Assembly: GCA_965223825.1 (NCBI GenBank)
Contig: OZ245018.1
Coordinates: 2,170,001 to 2,234,000 of the forward strand
DNA length: 64,000 bases
Source of the DNA: CAJXQU01 sp965223825
GTDB lineage: Bacteria > Pseudomonadota > Gammaproteobacteria > CAJXQU01
Reading direction: 5' to 3'
This document shows positions 35,275-44,584 of this stretch, piece by piece. Positions within the stretch are counted from its first letter, which is position 1, and every line of letters begins with the position of its first letter. Position numbers and translations under genes: made by a program. The notes beneath the pieces are model-generated. The model searched no databases, was not told the DNA's origin, and was given only the letters and a program-made list of their open reading frames with translations.

Positions 35275-38200
35275 TTACTTAGCAATATCAAAGTCCATTG
35301 AAAAGCCATCATTGCCATCACTACCGCCAGGACCCACAGCAACAGAGATGTCTTGACCGGCACTTAACGTACCAAGATCGACATCAAATGAAGTCAAGGT
35401 TTGTTTTGTAACGCTTGTTGAATATACCAACTGGCTATCAACATAAACCCTGATTTCACCACCATCAGAACCCGAACTTCCAAACGTGATCTCGCTGTTG
35501 ATGAGATGGTAGTCACCAGCAGAATCGGTGGTGTATGTAGCAATGACATATTGATCATTGGTAATACTTCCAGAACCATTAGGATAGGTTTGACCAGAAG
35601 CACCAGGTGCATGGCCACCAGTGCCACTCAACATACCATAGCGAAATGCGGATTGACTTGGATAGCCATCCGTTGTGTTTCTAAAATAGGCCCAATTGCC
35701 ACTATAGTGTAAAGGTGCCCAATTCGCTACATTGTCAATATTCCCATCATTACTCCATTGATAAGTCCATTGCGTTGCAGGTGTGGGCGTTTGATAGTCA
35801 GACTGGAATGATGCAACCGTTGTGAGTGACGTTTCTTGAATTGAAAAATCGAAACTAAACCCATCGTTGCCATCATTTCCTTTAGGGCCGAAGGCGACAT
35901 AAACCGTATCACCCGCATTGAGCATACCCAGAGACATATCAAAATCGAAATTATTCACATCAACCCGCTGAATACTCTGCTTCAGCGTATTGTTCACATA
36001 AATGCGAATATCTTGACCCTGGTTTGAGTTATTAATTTCCCAACTAGCCAATCCCGCATCAAATGCGCTATCAACAATTTCATAGAATCCGGCTTGAGTA
36101 ATATCATAGGCTGCTATGACAAAGCGATCTGCAGATTGTCCTTGTTGTGTACCTCTGCCTGGATGACCACCCGTCGCTTTTAAATAAGCATACGTTATGG
36201 CATCAACAGGACCACTCCCATCCGCTTTATACTTCGTATAGCGATAGGAGTGCCATTCCAGCGGGCTGTAATGACTACTATCACCAATCGCACCATTTTC
36301 ATTCCAGAGGTAACGCCATTGACCATTCGGATTACTGGATGAGAAATCATCGTGGAAATTAGCGATGCCACTTGAGGATGCTTCAGAGATATTCCAATTA
36401 AAGGATACAGAACGCGTATTATTACCGTCACTGACAGTGACTGTTGGATAAACTGTACCAAGGGTTGTCGGGGTACCTGTCACCTCTCCTGTTGAAGCAT
36501 TTATGCTCATACCAGCAGGTAAATTGGTTGCAGTATAAGTTAAGGCATCACTTTCAGGGTCACTTGCAGTTATCTGCACTGAATCACTCACACCGACATA
36601 ACTTACTTGTGTTCCTGGGTTAGAAATTTCGGGCGAATAGTTCTTGTAATCAATTGAATAATCCAGCTTGAAACTATCACAGCTATCGGTTCCATTTGGA
36701 CCAACAGCAACGTAAATAGTGTCGCCAGAAGTTAATTGTCCCAACTCTGAATCAATCACGTAAGTTGATTCATTCGCCACTAAGGCGGATTCTTTTAGTG
36801 AGTCATTAACATACACTCTGACATCGCCACCGTTACTGTAGGGTGAGCAACTTCCTTTTGGAAAATCAACAAAACCGTCTTTTAAAAAGTAAGTACCGGT
36901 TTGGGACACGGTATAGGCACCCATGACGTAACTATCAACACCTGAAACATTGGTACCAGAGCCTGGGTGTCCGCCATTTTTTGAAAGCTTGCCATAATCG
37001 GATGATTCACTCGTATAGTAATCATAATTATTGGAAACCAGGTTTTCATAGCTTGATGATGATCCTATGGCTCCAGACCCATTCGTCTTGTACGCCCACC
37101 CAGAAACGACTTGTGAAGAAAGTGCTGAGAAATCTTCGCGATAATTTGCAACGGTTTCTGAACCGACAATTTTTTTATAAAAGCCGGTCCCGATAGAGCC
37201 AATAAACACTTGCTCAGTATCACTTGAACTAATTGAGATTGGGAATGCGCTCGGCCATGCGAGACCATCAGAAATATTCTGCCAGGTCAGACCTCGGTCT
37301 TTGGTCTGATAAACACCCAAACTATTATTGTAATAACCAGGACCGGTATATGACGCGGAAGATGTCACGTAGATCACATCGGAGCTATCAGGATCGACTT
37401 CCAAGTTTCTGACGTACGATGCTGATTGATTGCTTTGTGGATCACCAAATATTTGTGTACATGTTGTTGTCAATACTGAACACTCATATACACCACCCTC
37501 ATTGCCTGAGTTGTTGGCTGCTGATTGAAATACAGAGACAAAAACCACACCAGGCATTTGTGGATCAATTTTGATACCAGAAACACCACGCCATGATGAA
37601 CTATGAAAATAAGATTGACTTGAAAAGCTGGAAATACCGGTAAAGGCTGTCCAATTCTGACCTTCATCTTGAGAATAGAATAAACCTGATTCTCCTCCTG
37701 CATAGACGTTACCACTATCATCTGCTGCGGTTACACGACATCCACTACTACATAAGGAGTTTTGCAGTTCTGACCACGTAGCACCATTAGTATCTTTCGG
37801 GTTTGTACTTTGATAAACCTGTCCAGCGATGGTGACGTAAAGCACTTTACTTTGCGTACTTGGGCTGGTCGCAATCGACAGGCCATATACATCAGGCGTT
37901 GTGGGGATAGTCGTACTGCTTGGCACCCATGATTGTCCATAGTTATTACTATAAAGCAGCGTTTGATTACCCCTTTGACCAGGAGATGCGGACATCCAGA
38001 CATTAGACGCGTCATCTGGATCAGAAAGGATTGTATAAACATTTCCTCCAAATGCGACACCCTCACTTAGATTTGCAAAGTAATCCAGATTGCCTGATGC
38101 AGACGCCACTCCTTCAATGGCAGGAGTGCCAGACCAATCTTGTCCGTTGTAATGGAAGTAATTACATAATCGCCAATATTTACCCTGGTCAGTACTGACA

Positions 38201-39582
38201 ATACATCCTACATCTTGCATACCTGCATATATGACATTCGGATTCGAATCATTAACATCAATCAGTGTTGCAGTGATATTGTCAACACCGCGTGAGTGCC
38301 AGTGGTCTCCATTATCAGGATCTTCTGCAGTAAATGCTGGTGAGAAATCGAGATTTGAAGATGTAGAAAAAGCTTGCCCCTTATAAACCTCTTGTGCAGA
38401 TACCCAAAATATTTGGTTTTGGTTTGTAAATGTCGGGTCATATCCTAAGGTCTTTGCAATCTCTCCACCCAAAGTAGGATTGAAGTTCGCATGGAATCTA
38501 CTCCAACCACCTTCCCATGAACTTGCATCTGCACCAGTCCAATCTCTTGCAGTAGCTACGCTCGTAGGCGTCGTCCAACTGGTACCTGTGTTTTCTACAT
38601 ACCATGCCGTTGAGCTAGATCCGTTATGCCATGAAGTAACGACATCGATCATTCTCAGACCAAATGATGTGTTATCGACAGGCCATAACGCTATCTTGCC
38701 GTTGTTTGTACTATGGATTTGTTCCCATGCAGGAGTTGATGCTGTAATGTCTGAAGTGAAGTAAACTTTACTACCTCCATTATCATAAACTGAAACGAAT
38801 AGTGGACTTGTTGCACTTGTTGTTGTGTTTGGATGGAATACAAGATCAACGACTTCAACAGACGATTGATTGAAGAACTGAGTAGCTACATTTGACCATG
38901 TGTTTCCACCATCCGTACTAAGCAGAAGAGCTTCTGTCGATCCAGATACAAAACGATCATTTTGTGATAGAGCAACTATAATATCAGGGTTAGTGGGATG
39001 TACTATTAGCTTAAGAATCGCTGGATTGTTAATCAACGATAGGGTGTTAATTCGATAAAAGGATTGGCCGGCATTATCACTTCGATATATTTCTGAATCT
39101 TTAAGGTTATACCTTGAACGAATAGATGCATATACTCTTGAACTATCTGATGGAGCAAAGGTTATTGATTTTATTACTGCAGTACTTGATGGTGATGTAC
39201 TACCGGTATAAGTGACCTCGGTGAATGTTTTCCCATTATCTGTGCTACGCACAATCTCTGACTCACCTGACAGTAAAATGATATCATCAGTGGCTGGACT
39301 GAATGCCGCAGACTGTACATGCGTCATCGTCATTTGGCTGTTGAGGGCACCGATTGGCTCCCAGCTTCCACCATAATCACGGCTTATATAAGAACCACTG
39401 AGATCGGAATTTGCAATGATAGTCCCTGATTTGCCGACACTCACAGAGTTGAAAGCACCGCCACCCCCTAAATTAATACGAGTCCAATGGCTACTTGCAG
39501 GAAAACTAAATATGAATGATAAAAGTGTAAATGCAATTAAGAAAAAACTTTTCTTTAGGCGTGACAAGTCGTATTTAATCAC
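35275..39582 (-). CDS. Large secreted beta-propeller protein with repeated C-terminal modules
   Basis: A 1435-residue protein. A signal peptide (residues about 10-31, SFFLIAFTLLSFIFSFPASS) is followed by about 780 residues of BNR/Asp-box beta-propeller repeats (for example STDGGNTWSNV, STDQGKYWRL, TKDRGLTWQNI), the fold of GH74 xyloglucanases and VPS10-type domains. Next come three copies of a module of about 180 residues (about 810-980, 1073-1255 and 1256-1435). Each starts like DDFSSSNPNGQW, holds GGHPG or GGHAPG, and ends GP-x-G-x-D-x-x-D-x-F. A putative Ig domain (about 981-1072, SINASTGEVTGTP) sits between copies 1 and 2. No sortase signal, autotransporter domain or secretion genes are adjacent. 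A surface adhesin or polysaccharidase is possible. Confidence 0.65.
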   Translation of the reverse strand: MIKYDLSRLKKSFFLIAFTLLSFIFSFPASSHWTRINLGGGGAFNSVSVGKSGTIIANSDLSGSYISRDYGGSWEPIGALNSQMTMTHVQSAAFSPATDDIILLSGESEIVRSTDNGKTFTEVTYTGSTSPSSTAVIKSITFAPSDSSRVYASIRSRYNLKDSEIYRSDNAGQSFYRINTLSLINNPAILKLIVHPTNPDIIVALSQNDRFVSGSTEALLLSTDGGNTWSNVATQFFNQSSVEVVDLVFHPNTTTSATSPLFVSVYDNGGSKVYFTSDITASTPAWEQIHSTNNGKIALWPVDNTSFGLRMIDVVTSWHNGSSSTAWYVENTGTSWTTPTSVATARDWTGADASSWEGGWSRFHANFNPTLGGEIAKTLGYDPTFTNQNQIFWVSAQEVYKGQAFSTSSNLDFSPAFTAEDPDNGDHWHSRGVDNITATLIDVNDSNPNVIYAGMQDVGCIVSTDQGKYWRLCNYFHYNGQDWSGTPAIEGVASASGNLDYFANLSEGVAFGGNVYTILSDPDDASNVWMSASPGQRGNQTLLYSNNYGQSWVPSSTTIPTTPDVYGLSIATSPSTQSKVLYVTIAGQVYQSTNPKDTNGATWSELQNSLCSSGCRVTAADDSGNVYAGGESGLFYSQDEGQNWTAFTGISSFSSQSYFHSSSWRGVSGIKIDPQMPGVVFVSVFQSAANNSGNEGGVYECSVLTTTCTQIFGDPQSNQSASYVRNLEVDPDSSDVIYVTSSASYTGPGYYNNSLGVYQTKDRGLTWQNISDGLAWPSAFPISISSSDTEQVFIGSIGTGFYKKIVGSETVANYREDFSALSSQVVSGWAYKTNGSGAIGSSSSYENLVSNNYDYYTSESSDYGKLSKNGGHPGSGTNVSGVDSYVMGAYTVSQTGTYFLKDGFVDFPKGSCSPYSNGGDVRVYVNDSLKESALVANESTYVIDSELGQLTSGDTIYVAVGPNGTDSCDSFKLDYSIDYKNYSPEISNPGTQVSYVGVSDSVQITASDPESDALTYTATNLPAGMSINASTGEVTGTPTTLGTVYPTVTVSDGNNTRSVSFNWNISEASSSGIANFHDDFSSSNPNGQWRYLWNENGAIGDSSHYSPLEWHSYRYTKYKADGSGPVDAITYAYLKATGGHPGRGTQQGQSADRFVIAAYDITQAGFYEIVDSAFDAGLASWEINNSNQGQDIRIYVNNTLKQSIQRVDVNNFDFDMSLGMLNAGDTVYVAFGPKGNDGNDGFSFDFSIQETSLTTVASFQSDYQTPTPATQWTYQWSNDGNIDNVANWAPLHYSGNWAYFRNTTDGYPSQSAFRYGMLSGTGGHAPGASGQTYPNGSGSITNDQYVIATYTTDSAGDYHLINSEITFGSSGSDGGEIRVYVDSQLVYSTSVTKQTLTSFDVDLGTLSAGQDISVAVGPGGSDGNDGFSMDFDIAK

Positions 39583-39688
39583 GTACCCCTCCTTACGTAA
39601 TGTAAATTAATTAATGAATAGAATTTAAACTTGCACGCTGGATTATGCTTTATTTATTTTTCATATTGATACATAAAAATAAAAAATA

Positions 39689-40693
39689 ATGTCACAAATA
39701 AAATTTAGCGTGGTGATTCCGACATATAAAAGAGAATCACTACTAAAAAAGGCAATTGCGAGTGTGTTAAGTCAAAATTATGGCGCTCCTTTTGAAATCC
39801 TAGTTGTTGATGATGAGCCATGTCTTACACTTCACAGCCCTTCACTAAAAATCATTAGTCAATTCAATGACGACAGGATTAGTTACTTTCAAAACGAAAA
39901 AAATTTAGGCTGTTTTGAAAATATGAATAAGTGTATTCAACTTGCCCAGTATGAATACATTATTATGCTGCATAACGACGATGTTCTGTATGACAATTAT
40001 TTGTCAACCATGCAAAATGTATTACGAAATAATAAAAATATTGACATGTTATTTTCGGATGAACAGGTAAAAATAAAGGGGATTAAGATTGGTAAGACCG
40101 GCTACAACAAAATCAACTCATACCTTCGAAGATTCATTAATATAGATAATTGCCCAATAAAAATTATTCAATCTGATTTTTTCATTCACAATATTGTTGG
40201 CGGTCCAACTGGTGTGATTTTCAAGAAGAGCAAGGCGGCTTCGATCGGGTATTTAGATAATTCACATTATCCAATTTCTGATTACTATTTCTGGAGCAAG
40301 TACACATCTTCATATAATGTTTACATGATTTCAAACGAACTATCTGAATATCGTCAAGAAGAAAACATAACATTGACTGATGGAATTTACCCAAGAATTT
40401 TCGAGAAAAGCTACGAGTTACAAAAATCTTTCTTAAAGGAAGGAACTGTTAAAGGTATTCTTGCAAAGATTTATTCATATGAATCCATAAGACTTCGCAT
40501 ACTATCAATAAATGCGAAATCTGATCTTTCTTTGAATATAGATGAATGCTATATAAGTGCGACAGGTGATATATATAAGTCAAGCATCATTAATAAAATA
40601 GCTGCGCAAATATATTTATATAAGAAGGGAATAGATTGGATTTTAAGAGTGTTTTTTGCGAAATATTTATGCAAGTTAAAAGAAAATACATAA
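39689..40693 (+). CDS. Family 2 glycosyltransferase
   Basis: A 334-residue GT-A enzyme starting MSQIKFSVVIPTYKRESLLK, with the nucleotide-sugar site EILVVDDEP and the metal motif MLHNDDVLYD. The C-terminal region has no clear membrane segment. It probably adds a sugar to a surface polysaccharide. It is divergent from the exoprotein and convergent with the aminotransferase. Its low GC content is typical of O-antigen genes acquired by transfer. The sugar cannot be named. Confidence 0.8.
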   Translation: MSQIKFSVVIPTYKRESLLKKAIASVLSQNYGAPFEILVVDDEPCLTLHSPSLKIISQFNDDRISYFQNEKNLGCFENMNKCIQLAQYEYIIMLHNDDVLYDNYLSTMQNVLRNNKNIDMLFSDEQVKIKGIKIGKTGYNKINSYLRRFINIDNCPIKIIQSDFFIHNIVGGPTGVIFKKSKAASIGYLDNSHYPISDYYFWSKYTSSYNVYMISNELSEYRQEENITLTDGIYPRIFEKSYELQKSFLKEGTVKGILAKIYSYESIRLRILSINAKSDLSLNIDECYISATGDIYKSSIINKIAAQIYLYKKGIDWILRVFFAKYLCKLKENT

Positions 40694-40756
40694 AATAAAA
40701 TTAATTTTGCCTACTGTTAGAATTAGTGTGTTTACTTTTTTATCTAGAACCGTTAC

Positions 40757-41875
40757 TTATTCATAAAGTTTTTTAATTATATCACAAATATACTTGACAT
40801 CTTTGAACTCCATTTCTGAGTACAAAGGCAAACATAAAATAGAGTGCGCTGTAGCATTGGCATTCGGCAAATTACTAATTGATGCAGAATCTAGACCACG
40901 ATACGTTGGAAAATTACTGATCAATGGATAAAAATATCTTCTGACATAGATTCCATGTTGCTTTAGTTTGTTGTAGAGCATATCCCTTGAAATTACCGCA
41001 CTATCTTCAATCCTAATCGGGTAGTAACCATAATTATAATCAATACTAGTGCTTTTATATTCATTTATATCCAATCCTTTCATACCTTGTAATAATTGAT
41101 TGTACAGGTCTGTCAGTTTCTTTCGTTTCTTAATACTGTCATCTACATATTTTAAGTTGACCAGACCATACGCAGCTTGAATTTCATTCATTTTGGCATT
41201 AATGCCAGGACCGACCACTGTAATTTCATCTCGAAAACCAAAATCCTTTAGATCATCAATATGTCGTTTCATTTCAGCACTTTTGCAAATAATAGCACCA
41301 CCTTCAATAGTGTTGAAAACCTTAGTCGCATGAAAACTTAAAATAGATAGATCGCCAAAATTTAATATTGATTTATTATTAATTTTGACACCAAATGCAT
41401 GTGCAGCATCGTAAATAACCTTCAGGTTATAAGTATCTGCTATATTTTTAATAGCCTCTACATCACATGGTCTGCCATAAACGTGCACAGGAAGAATTGC
41501 ACTTGTTTTAGGGGTAATGGCAGCTTCAATTTTATTTGGGTCAATATTAAAAGAATCAGGTTCAATATCGACAAAAACAGGTTGAGTGTTATTCCACCAG
41601 ATTGAATGAGTTGAGGCGACAAAGCTATACGGTGTGGTTATAACTTCACCTGATATACGTAACGCTTGCAATGCGAGTATTATTGCAAGGGTTCCATTAG
41701 CTGTCAGAGAGATATACTCAACACCCAGATAATCACATAGCTCATTCTCTAACTGCCTATGATAATTACCGTCATTTGTTATCCATCGATTTTCCCATAT
41801 CGTTTCCAGATAAGGAATAAATTCATCTAGTGGTGGAAGTAGTGGTGAGGTAACTGTTATTTTTTTTTGAGACAT
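40757..41875 (-). CDS. DegT/DnrJ/EryC1/StrS sugar aminotransferase
   Basis: A 372-residue PLP enzyme. It begins with ITVTSPLLPPLDEFIPYLE, contains SLTANGTLAIILALQAL and VIYDAAHAFGVK, and has the Schiff-base Lys in SFHATKVFNTIEGGA. These enzymes aminate keto sugars bound to nucleotides (for example in amino-sugar synthesis for O-antigen or glycoprotein). It ends 63 bp after the neighbouring glycosyltransferase, tail to tail. The hexamer repeat at 42001 lies 126 bp upstream of its start, in the region where its promoter should be. Confidence 0.85.
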   Translation of the reverse strand: MSQKKITVTSPLLPPLDEFIPYLETIWENRWITNDGNYHRQLENELCDYLGVEYISLTANGTLAIILALQALRISGEVITTPYSFVASTHSIWWNNTQPVFVDIEPDSFNIDPNKIEAAITPKTSAILPVHVYGRPCDVEAIKNIADTYNLKVIYDAAHAFGVKINNKSILNFGDLSILSFHATKVFNTIEGGAIICKSAEMKRHIDDLKDFGFRDEITVVGPGINAKMNEIQAAYGLVNLKYVDDSIKKRKKLTDLYNQLLQGMKGLDINEYKSTSIDYNYGYYPIRIEDSAVISRDMLYNKLKQHGIYVRRYFYPLISNFPTYRGLDSASISNLPNANATAHSILCLPLYSEMEFKDVKYICDIIKKLYE

Positions 41876-42000
41876 TTAAAGTAACTTCCTTATCAGAGTC
41901 CCTGACTGGATATTATTATCCAAAATCAGGCTTCAAGTAGATAACGTCCAGAGGCTGTCAATACATAATTTACCTGATTAGTATTCTACTTTCTCCCTAA

Positions 42001-42048
42001 TTTCAATTTCAATTTCAATTTCAATTTCAATTTCAATTTCAATTTCAA
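42001..42048. repeat. (TTTCAA)8 hexanucleotide tract
   Basis: Eight exact tandem copies of TTTCAA are followed by a T run. The tract lies in the 299-bp non-coding gap 41876-42174 and on the promoter side of the aminotransferase gene. Such tracts can change length by slippage. In a promoter this can switch expression, though here the reach to the promoter is not proven. The rest of the gap shows no gene. Confidence 0.85.
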
Positions 42049-42174
42049 TTTTTTACGTTGCAAAAGCTTATATATTTTTACAACATTGTAGTTATCGCTC
42101 ATGTCCATTATCCTTATCATGGGTATTTTCCTGCCATAACGTCGGATTGTGTTTTCCTTCTTGGGCTTCTTGCC

Positions 42175-42675
42175 TTAACCGGATGATTTTTCTTTCTCGT
42201 CCTCTTCTGGCTGTGCCGCTGCATTAAAGTCTGCTTCCAGATCCACTTTCTTCTGTGCGGTCTTGCCCGAAGCTGCATTGGCAAACTCTGTTTCGAGTTT
42301 TGCTTCCAGCTTTTCCTTATCCGCCTGTGACAGTGCTTTGGTTTTGCTGTTTGTTTTTTCTGCATCAAGCGGAATAGCCGGAATCGTGTTATCCCGCCCT
42401 CGCGCTGCAATTCGGCTCTCCACGATCAGCGCGTTCTCGACTGCCCGCTCTTCGCGTTTCTCGATAGATGTTAGCGCACGCACTTTGCGAGCAAGTTCTT
42501 TTTTCTGCATCGCCTGTTTGTGCAGTAAAGCAGTTTGTTCGTCTTTCTGTACAGTTTTAAGCGATCGCATCATAATCTTGTAGGCAGCGAGCGTTTTTTT
42601 ATCCTGCCATTTGTAAAGCTGTTTACGAATGGCATTCACCCCGCTGATGCGGCCTAAAAATTCGGCGAGACCCAT
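42175..42675 (-). CDS. Charged coiled-coil protein next to the integrase module
   Basis: A 166-residue protein starting MGLAEFLGRISGVNAIRKQL. A hydrophobic N-terminal helix is followed by long charged helices (MQKKELARKVRALTSIEKRE) and an acidic tail rich in Lys and Glu. I do not recognise the family; similar charged proteins occur beside relaxases and in integrative elements. No ribosome site stands out. It is divergent from the excisionase-like pseudogene and lies in the element's recombination module. Confidence 0.5.
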   Translation of the reverse strand: MGLAEFLGRISGVNAIRKQLYKWQDKKTLAAYKIMMRSLKTVQKDEQTALLHKQAMQKKELARKVRALTSIEKREERAVENALIVESRIAARGRDNTIPAIPLDAEKTNSKTKALSQADKEKLEAKLETEFANAASGKTAQKKVDLEADFNAAAQPEEDEKEKSSG

Positions 42676-42766
42676 TGGCCGGTTTTTTACCGGCTGTTGC
42701 TTTCTCTTTTTGTGCGCGAGGTCGGTGCGAGGATGGTGAAGCTAGCTGTCCATCATACTGTGTTCC

Positions 42767-43180
42767 ATGAAAGCGACCTTTCCTTTTAATGATGATGAAC
42801 CCCGCGCCGGACGTTTGCAGCTTCAGCCGCGTTTAATCCGGCTGCGCGATGCGCCTGCCTATCTCGGCATGGACAGAAACAAGTTCAATTCCGAGGTGCG
42901 CCCCTTCATCACCTAAATCCCGCTTGGCACACAGGCGATTGCCTTTGACCGACTTGAACTCGATGCCTGGATAGATGACTATATTCAGTGCAACGGACGT
43001 CGTTCGAAGGCTCCCAAACCGGAGAATGATGTATGCAAAAAAACAAACGTAACAAGATGCCCGGACTCCGCCTTAAAGGCGAGGTCTGGCACATCGAAAA
43101 ACGCTGTCACTATGCCGAAGGAGGCTGGCTCCGTGAAAGCACGGGAACAGCTAGCCGCGCTGAGGCAGAAAAAATCCTGA
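42767..43180 (+). pseudogene. Excisionase/AlpA-like gene interrupted by a stop codon
   Basis: The frame starts MKATFPFNDDEPRAG and reads to RLRDAPAYLGMDRNKFNSEV and RPFIT, where TAA at 42914-42916 stops it. The same frame continues IPLGTQAIAFDRLELDAWID, a helix-turn-helix protein of the type found just before integrases (the usual residue here is Glu, GAA, so one base change explains the TAA). The open frame then runs into the integrase start and ends at 43180. If truly broken, excision of island B would be impaired. Confidence 0.6.
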
Positions 43181-44187
43181 TCTGCCGTTTGGCAGAGCTG
43201 GAAGACGCGGCACACAGAGAAACCCTGTCGGTTTTTTTGTTTGAGGAAGCGGCACTGAAATATCTGGAAGAGATTGCACACCAACGCTCTGCGGACACGC
43301 GGGCAATGCATCTCGATCAGTTATTTCCGTTTATTGGCAACCTGCCGTTAGAACAAATCCATGACGGGACAATACGTTCCTTTGTGGAACACGAGCTGGC
43401 ACGAGGCTTATCACCCAAGACCATTAATAATGCGATTGGGGTGGTTTCGGCGGTATTGAACCGTGCGGCGCGTGTCTGGCGAAATGCAGATGGACTGCCC
43501 TGGTTACGATTAGCGCCACCGAAGTTAACGCGCTTATCGACCAAGGGCAAACAGGCCAAGCCGTATCCGCTCAGTTGGGCTGAACAGGATGCCTTGATTG
43601 CTGAACTGCCACGGCACTTGGCGGATGCCGCACTCTATGCGGTCAATACCGGCTGCCGGGAACAGGAAGTGTGCCAGTTACGTTGGGAATGGGAAGTACC
43701 GATACCGGACTTGAATACCAGTGTTTTCATTTTGCCGGAATCGATCACCAAGACCAGTACCGAGCGGGTTGTGGTGTTGAATGATATTGCAAAGCGTGTG
43801 ATTGATGCGCAGCGCAATCGTCATGAAGAAAGGGTCTTTACCTATAAAAGAAAGCCCTTTCTAAAACTGCACAACTCGGCCTGGAAACGGGCATGGCGAG
43901 CGGCGGGATTGCCACAGGAAGAAGGCATATTAAAAGGCGTGCACAATTTGCGGCATACCTTTGGCCGACGCTTGCGAGGAGCGGGTGTGGCACTTGAAAC
44001 CCGCAAGACCCTACTCGGTCATGCCAATGGTGATATTACGACCCATTACCCAGCGGCAGAGATCAATGAACTGCTGGATGCAGTGCAGAAGATAACCGAC
44101 AGAGGAATAGCAGAAGCGCCGACATTGACGATTATCAAACGAAAATCGGAACTTGTCGGAAAAGTGTCGGAAATGAAGTTAGGTTGA
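43033..44187 (+). CDS. int: Tyrosine site-specific integrase of island B
   Basis: A 384-residue phage-type integrase. The N-terminal arm-binding domain contains GEVWHIEKRCHYAEGGWLRE. A SAM-like core-binding domain spans about 70-175. The catalytic domain has Arg in GCREQEVCQLRW, Lys in the beta-hairpin, HNLRHTFG (His-x-x-Arg), LGHANGDI and the nucleophile Tyr in TTHYPAAEI. It ends 33 bp before the 3' end of tRNA-Arg, the normal place for an integrase of an element inserted in that tRNA. The end of the gene contains two TGTCGGAAA motifs that also occur at the left end of both islands. Confidence 0.93.
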   Translation: MQKNKRNKMPGLRLKGEVWHIEKRCHYAEGGWLRESTGTASRAEAEKILICRLAELEDAAHRETLSVFLFEEAALKYLEEIAHQRSADTRAMHLDQLFPFIGNLPLEQIHDGTIRSFVEHELARGLSPKTINNAIGVVSAVLNRAARVWRNADGLPWLRLAPPKLTRLSTKGKQAKPYPLSWAEQDALIAELPRHLADAALYAVNTGCREQEVCQLRWEWEVPIPDLNTSVFILPESITKTSTERVVVLNDIAKRVIDAQRNRHEERVFTYKRKPFLKLHNSAWKRAWRAAGLPQEEGILKGVHNLRHTFGRRLRGAGVALETRKTLLGHANGDITTHYPAAEINELLDAVQKITDRGIAEAPTLTIIKRKSELVGKVSEMKLG

Positions 44188-44216
44188 TTTAAGGAATGAG
44201 GTGTAAGCCATTGATT

Positions 44217-44265
44217 TTAATGGCGCGCCCGGAAGGATTCGAACCTCCGACCACCTGGTTCGTAG
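44217..44265. repeat. Right attachment core inside tRNA-Arg
   Basis: 49 bp identical to 22111-22159, spanning the CCA end to the anticodon loop of tRNA-Arg(ACG). Here the sequence continues into the 5' half of the gene, so this copy keeps the tRNA functional. It is the right boundary of island B. Confidence 0.9.
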
Positions 44266-44297
44266 CCAGGTACTCTATCCAGCTGAGCTACGGGCGC
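44221..44297 (-). tRNA. tRNA-Arg (ACG), integration target
   Basis: A 77-nt cloverleaf starting GCGCCCGTAGCTCAGCTGG, with anticodon ACG in GGCTACGAACC, T-arm GGTTCGAATCC and an encoded CCA. It is intact, while two truncated 3' copies lie at 22111 and 29112. The integrase gene points at its 3' end. Confidence 0.97.
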
Positions 44298-44498
44298 TCT
44301 GAAGGGATGTGTATTTTAGACTGTGACGGGCTGGAGTCAAGTCTGAATGTGAGAAAAACGTCGTTCTGATCATAATTTATTGGTGTATCTGCCCATAGTT
44401 CTGATCAATGACGTTCTGCTGCATATGCGCTATTCACATGGCTCAAGCTCGTTTGTCTTACCAGCCATGATTAGATCAACATTTAATTTCTCGTGCAC

Positions 44499-44535
44499 GT
44501 CACTCTGGGTTGATTTTGAAACATCCCAGAGTGAC
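44499..44535 (-). terminator. Inverted repeat after the quinoprotein operon
   Basis: A perfect 11-bp inverted repeat (GTCACTCTGGG 44499-44509, CCCAGAGTGAC 44525-44535) with a 15-base loop lies 50 bp beyond the stop of the last operon gene. There is no clear T run, so it may stabilise the 3' end or act with Rho. The rest of the gap 44298-44584 holds no convincing gene. Confidence 0.4.
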
Positions 44536-44584
44536 TTTCATATTGATACGCACGTGAAGGTAAATTCGTTCCTCAATGTATCGC

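Noticed and set aside
42001..42048. CRISPR array
   Set aside because: The unit is a 6-base tandem repeat with no spacers and no cas genes nearby. No CRISPR array was seen in the window.
42117..42410. 97-residue highly basic open frame on the minus strand
   Set aside because: It overlaps the 166-residue coiled-coil gene in another frame and its composition is that of an out-of-frame reading of charged repeats.
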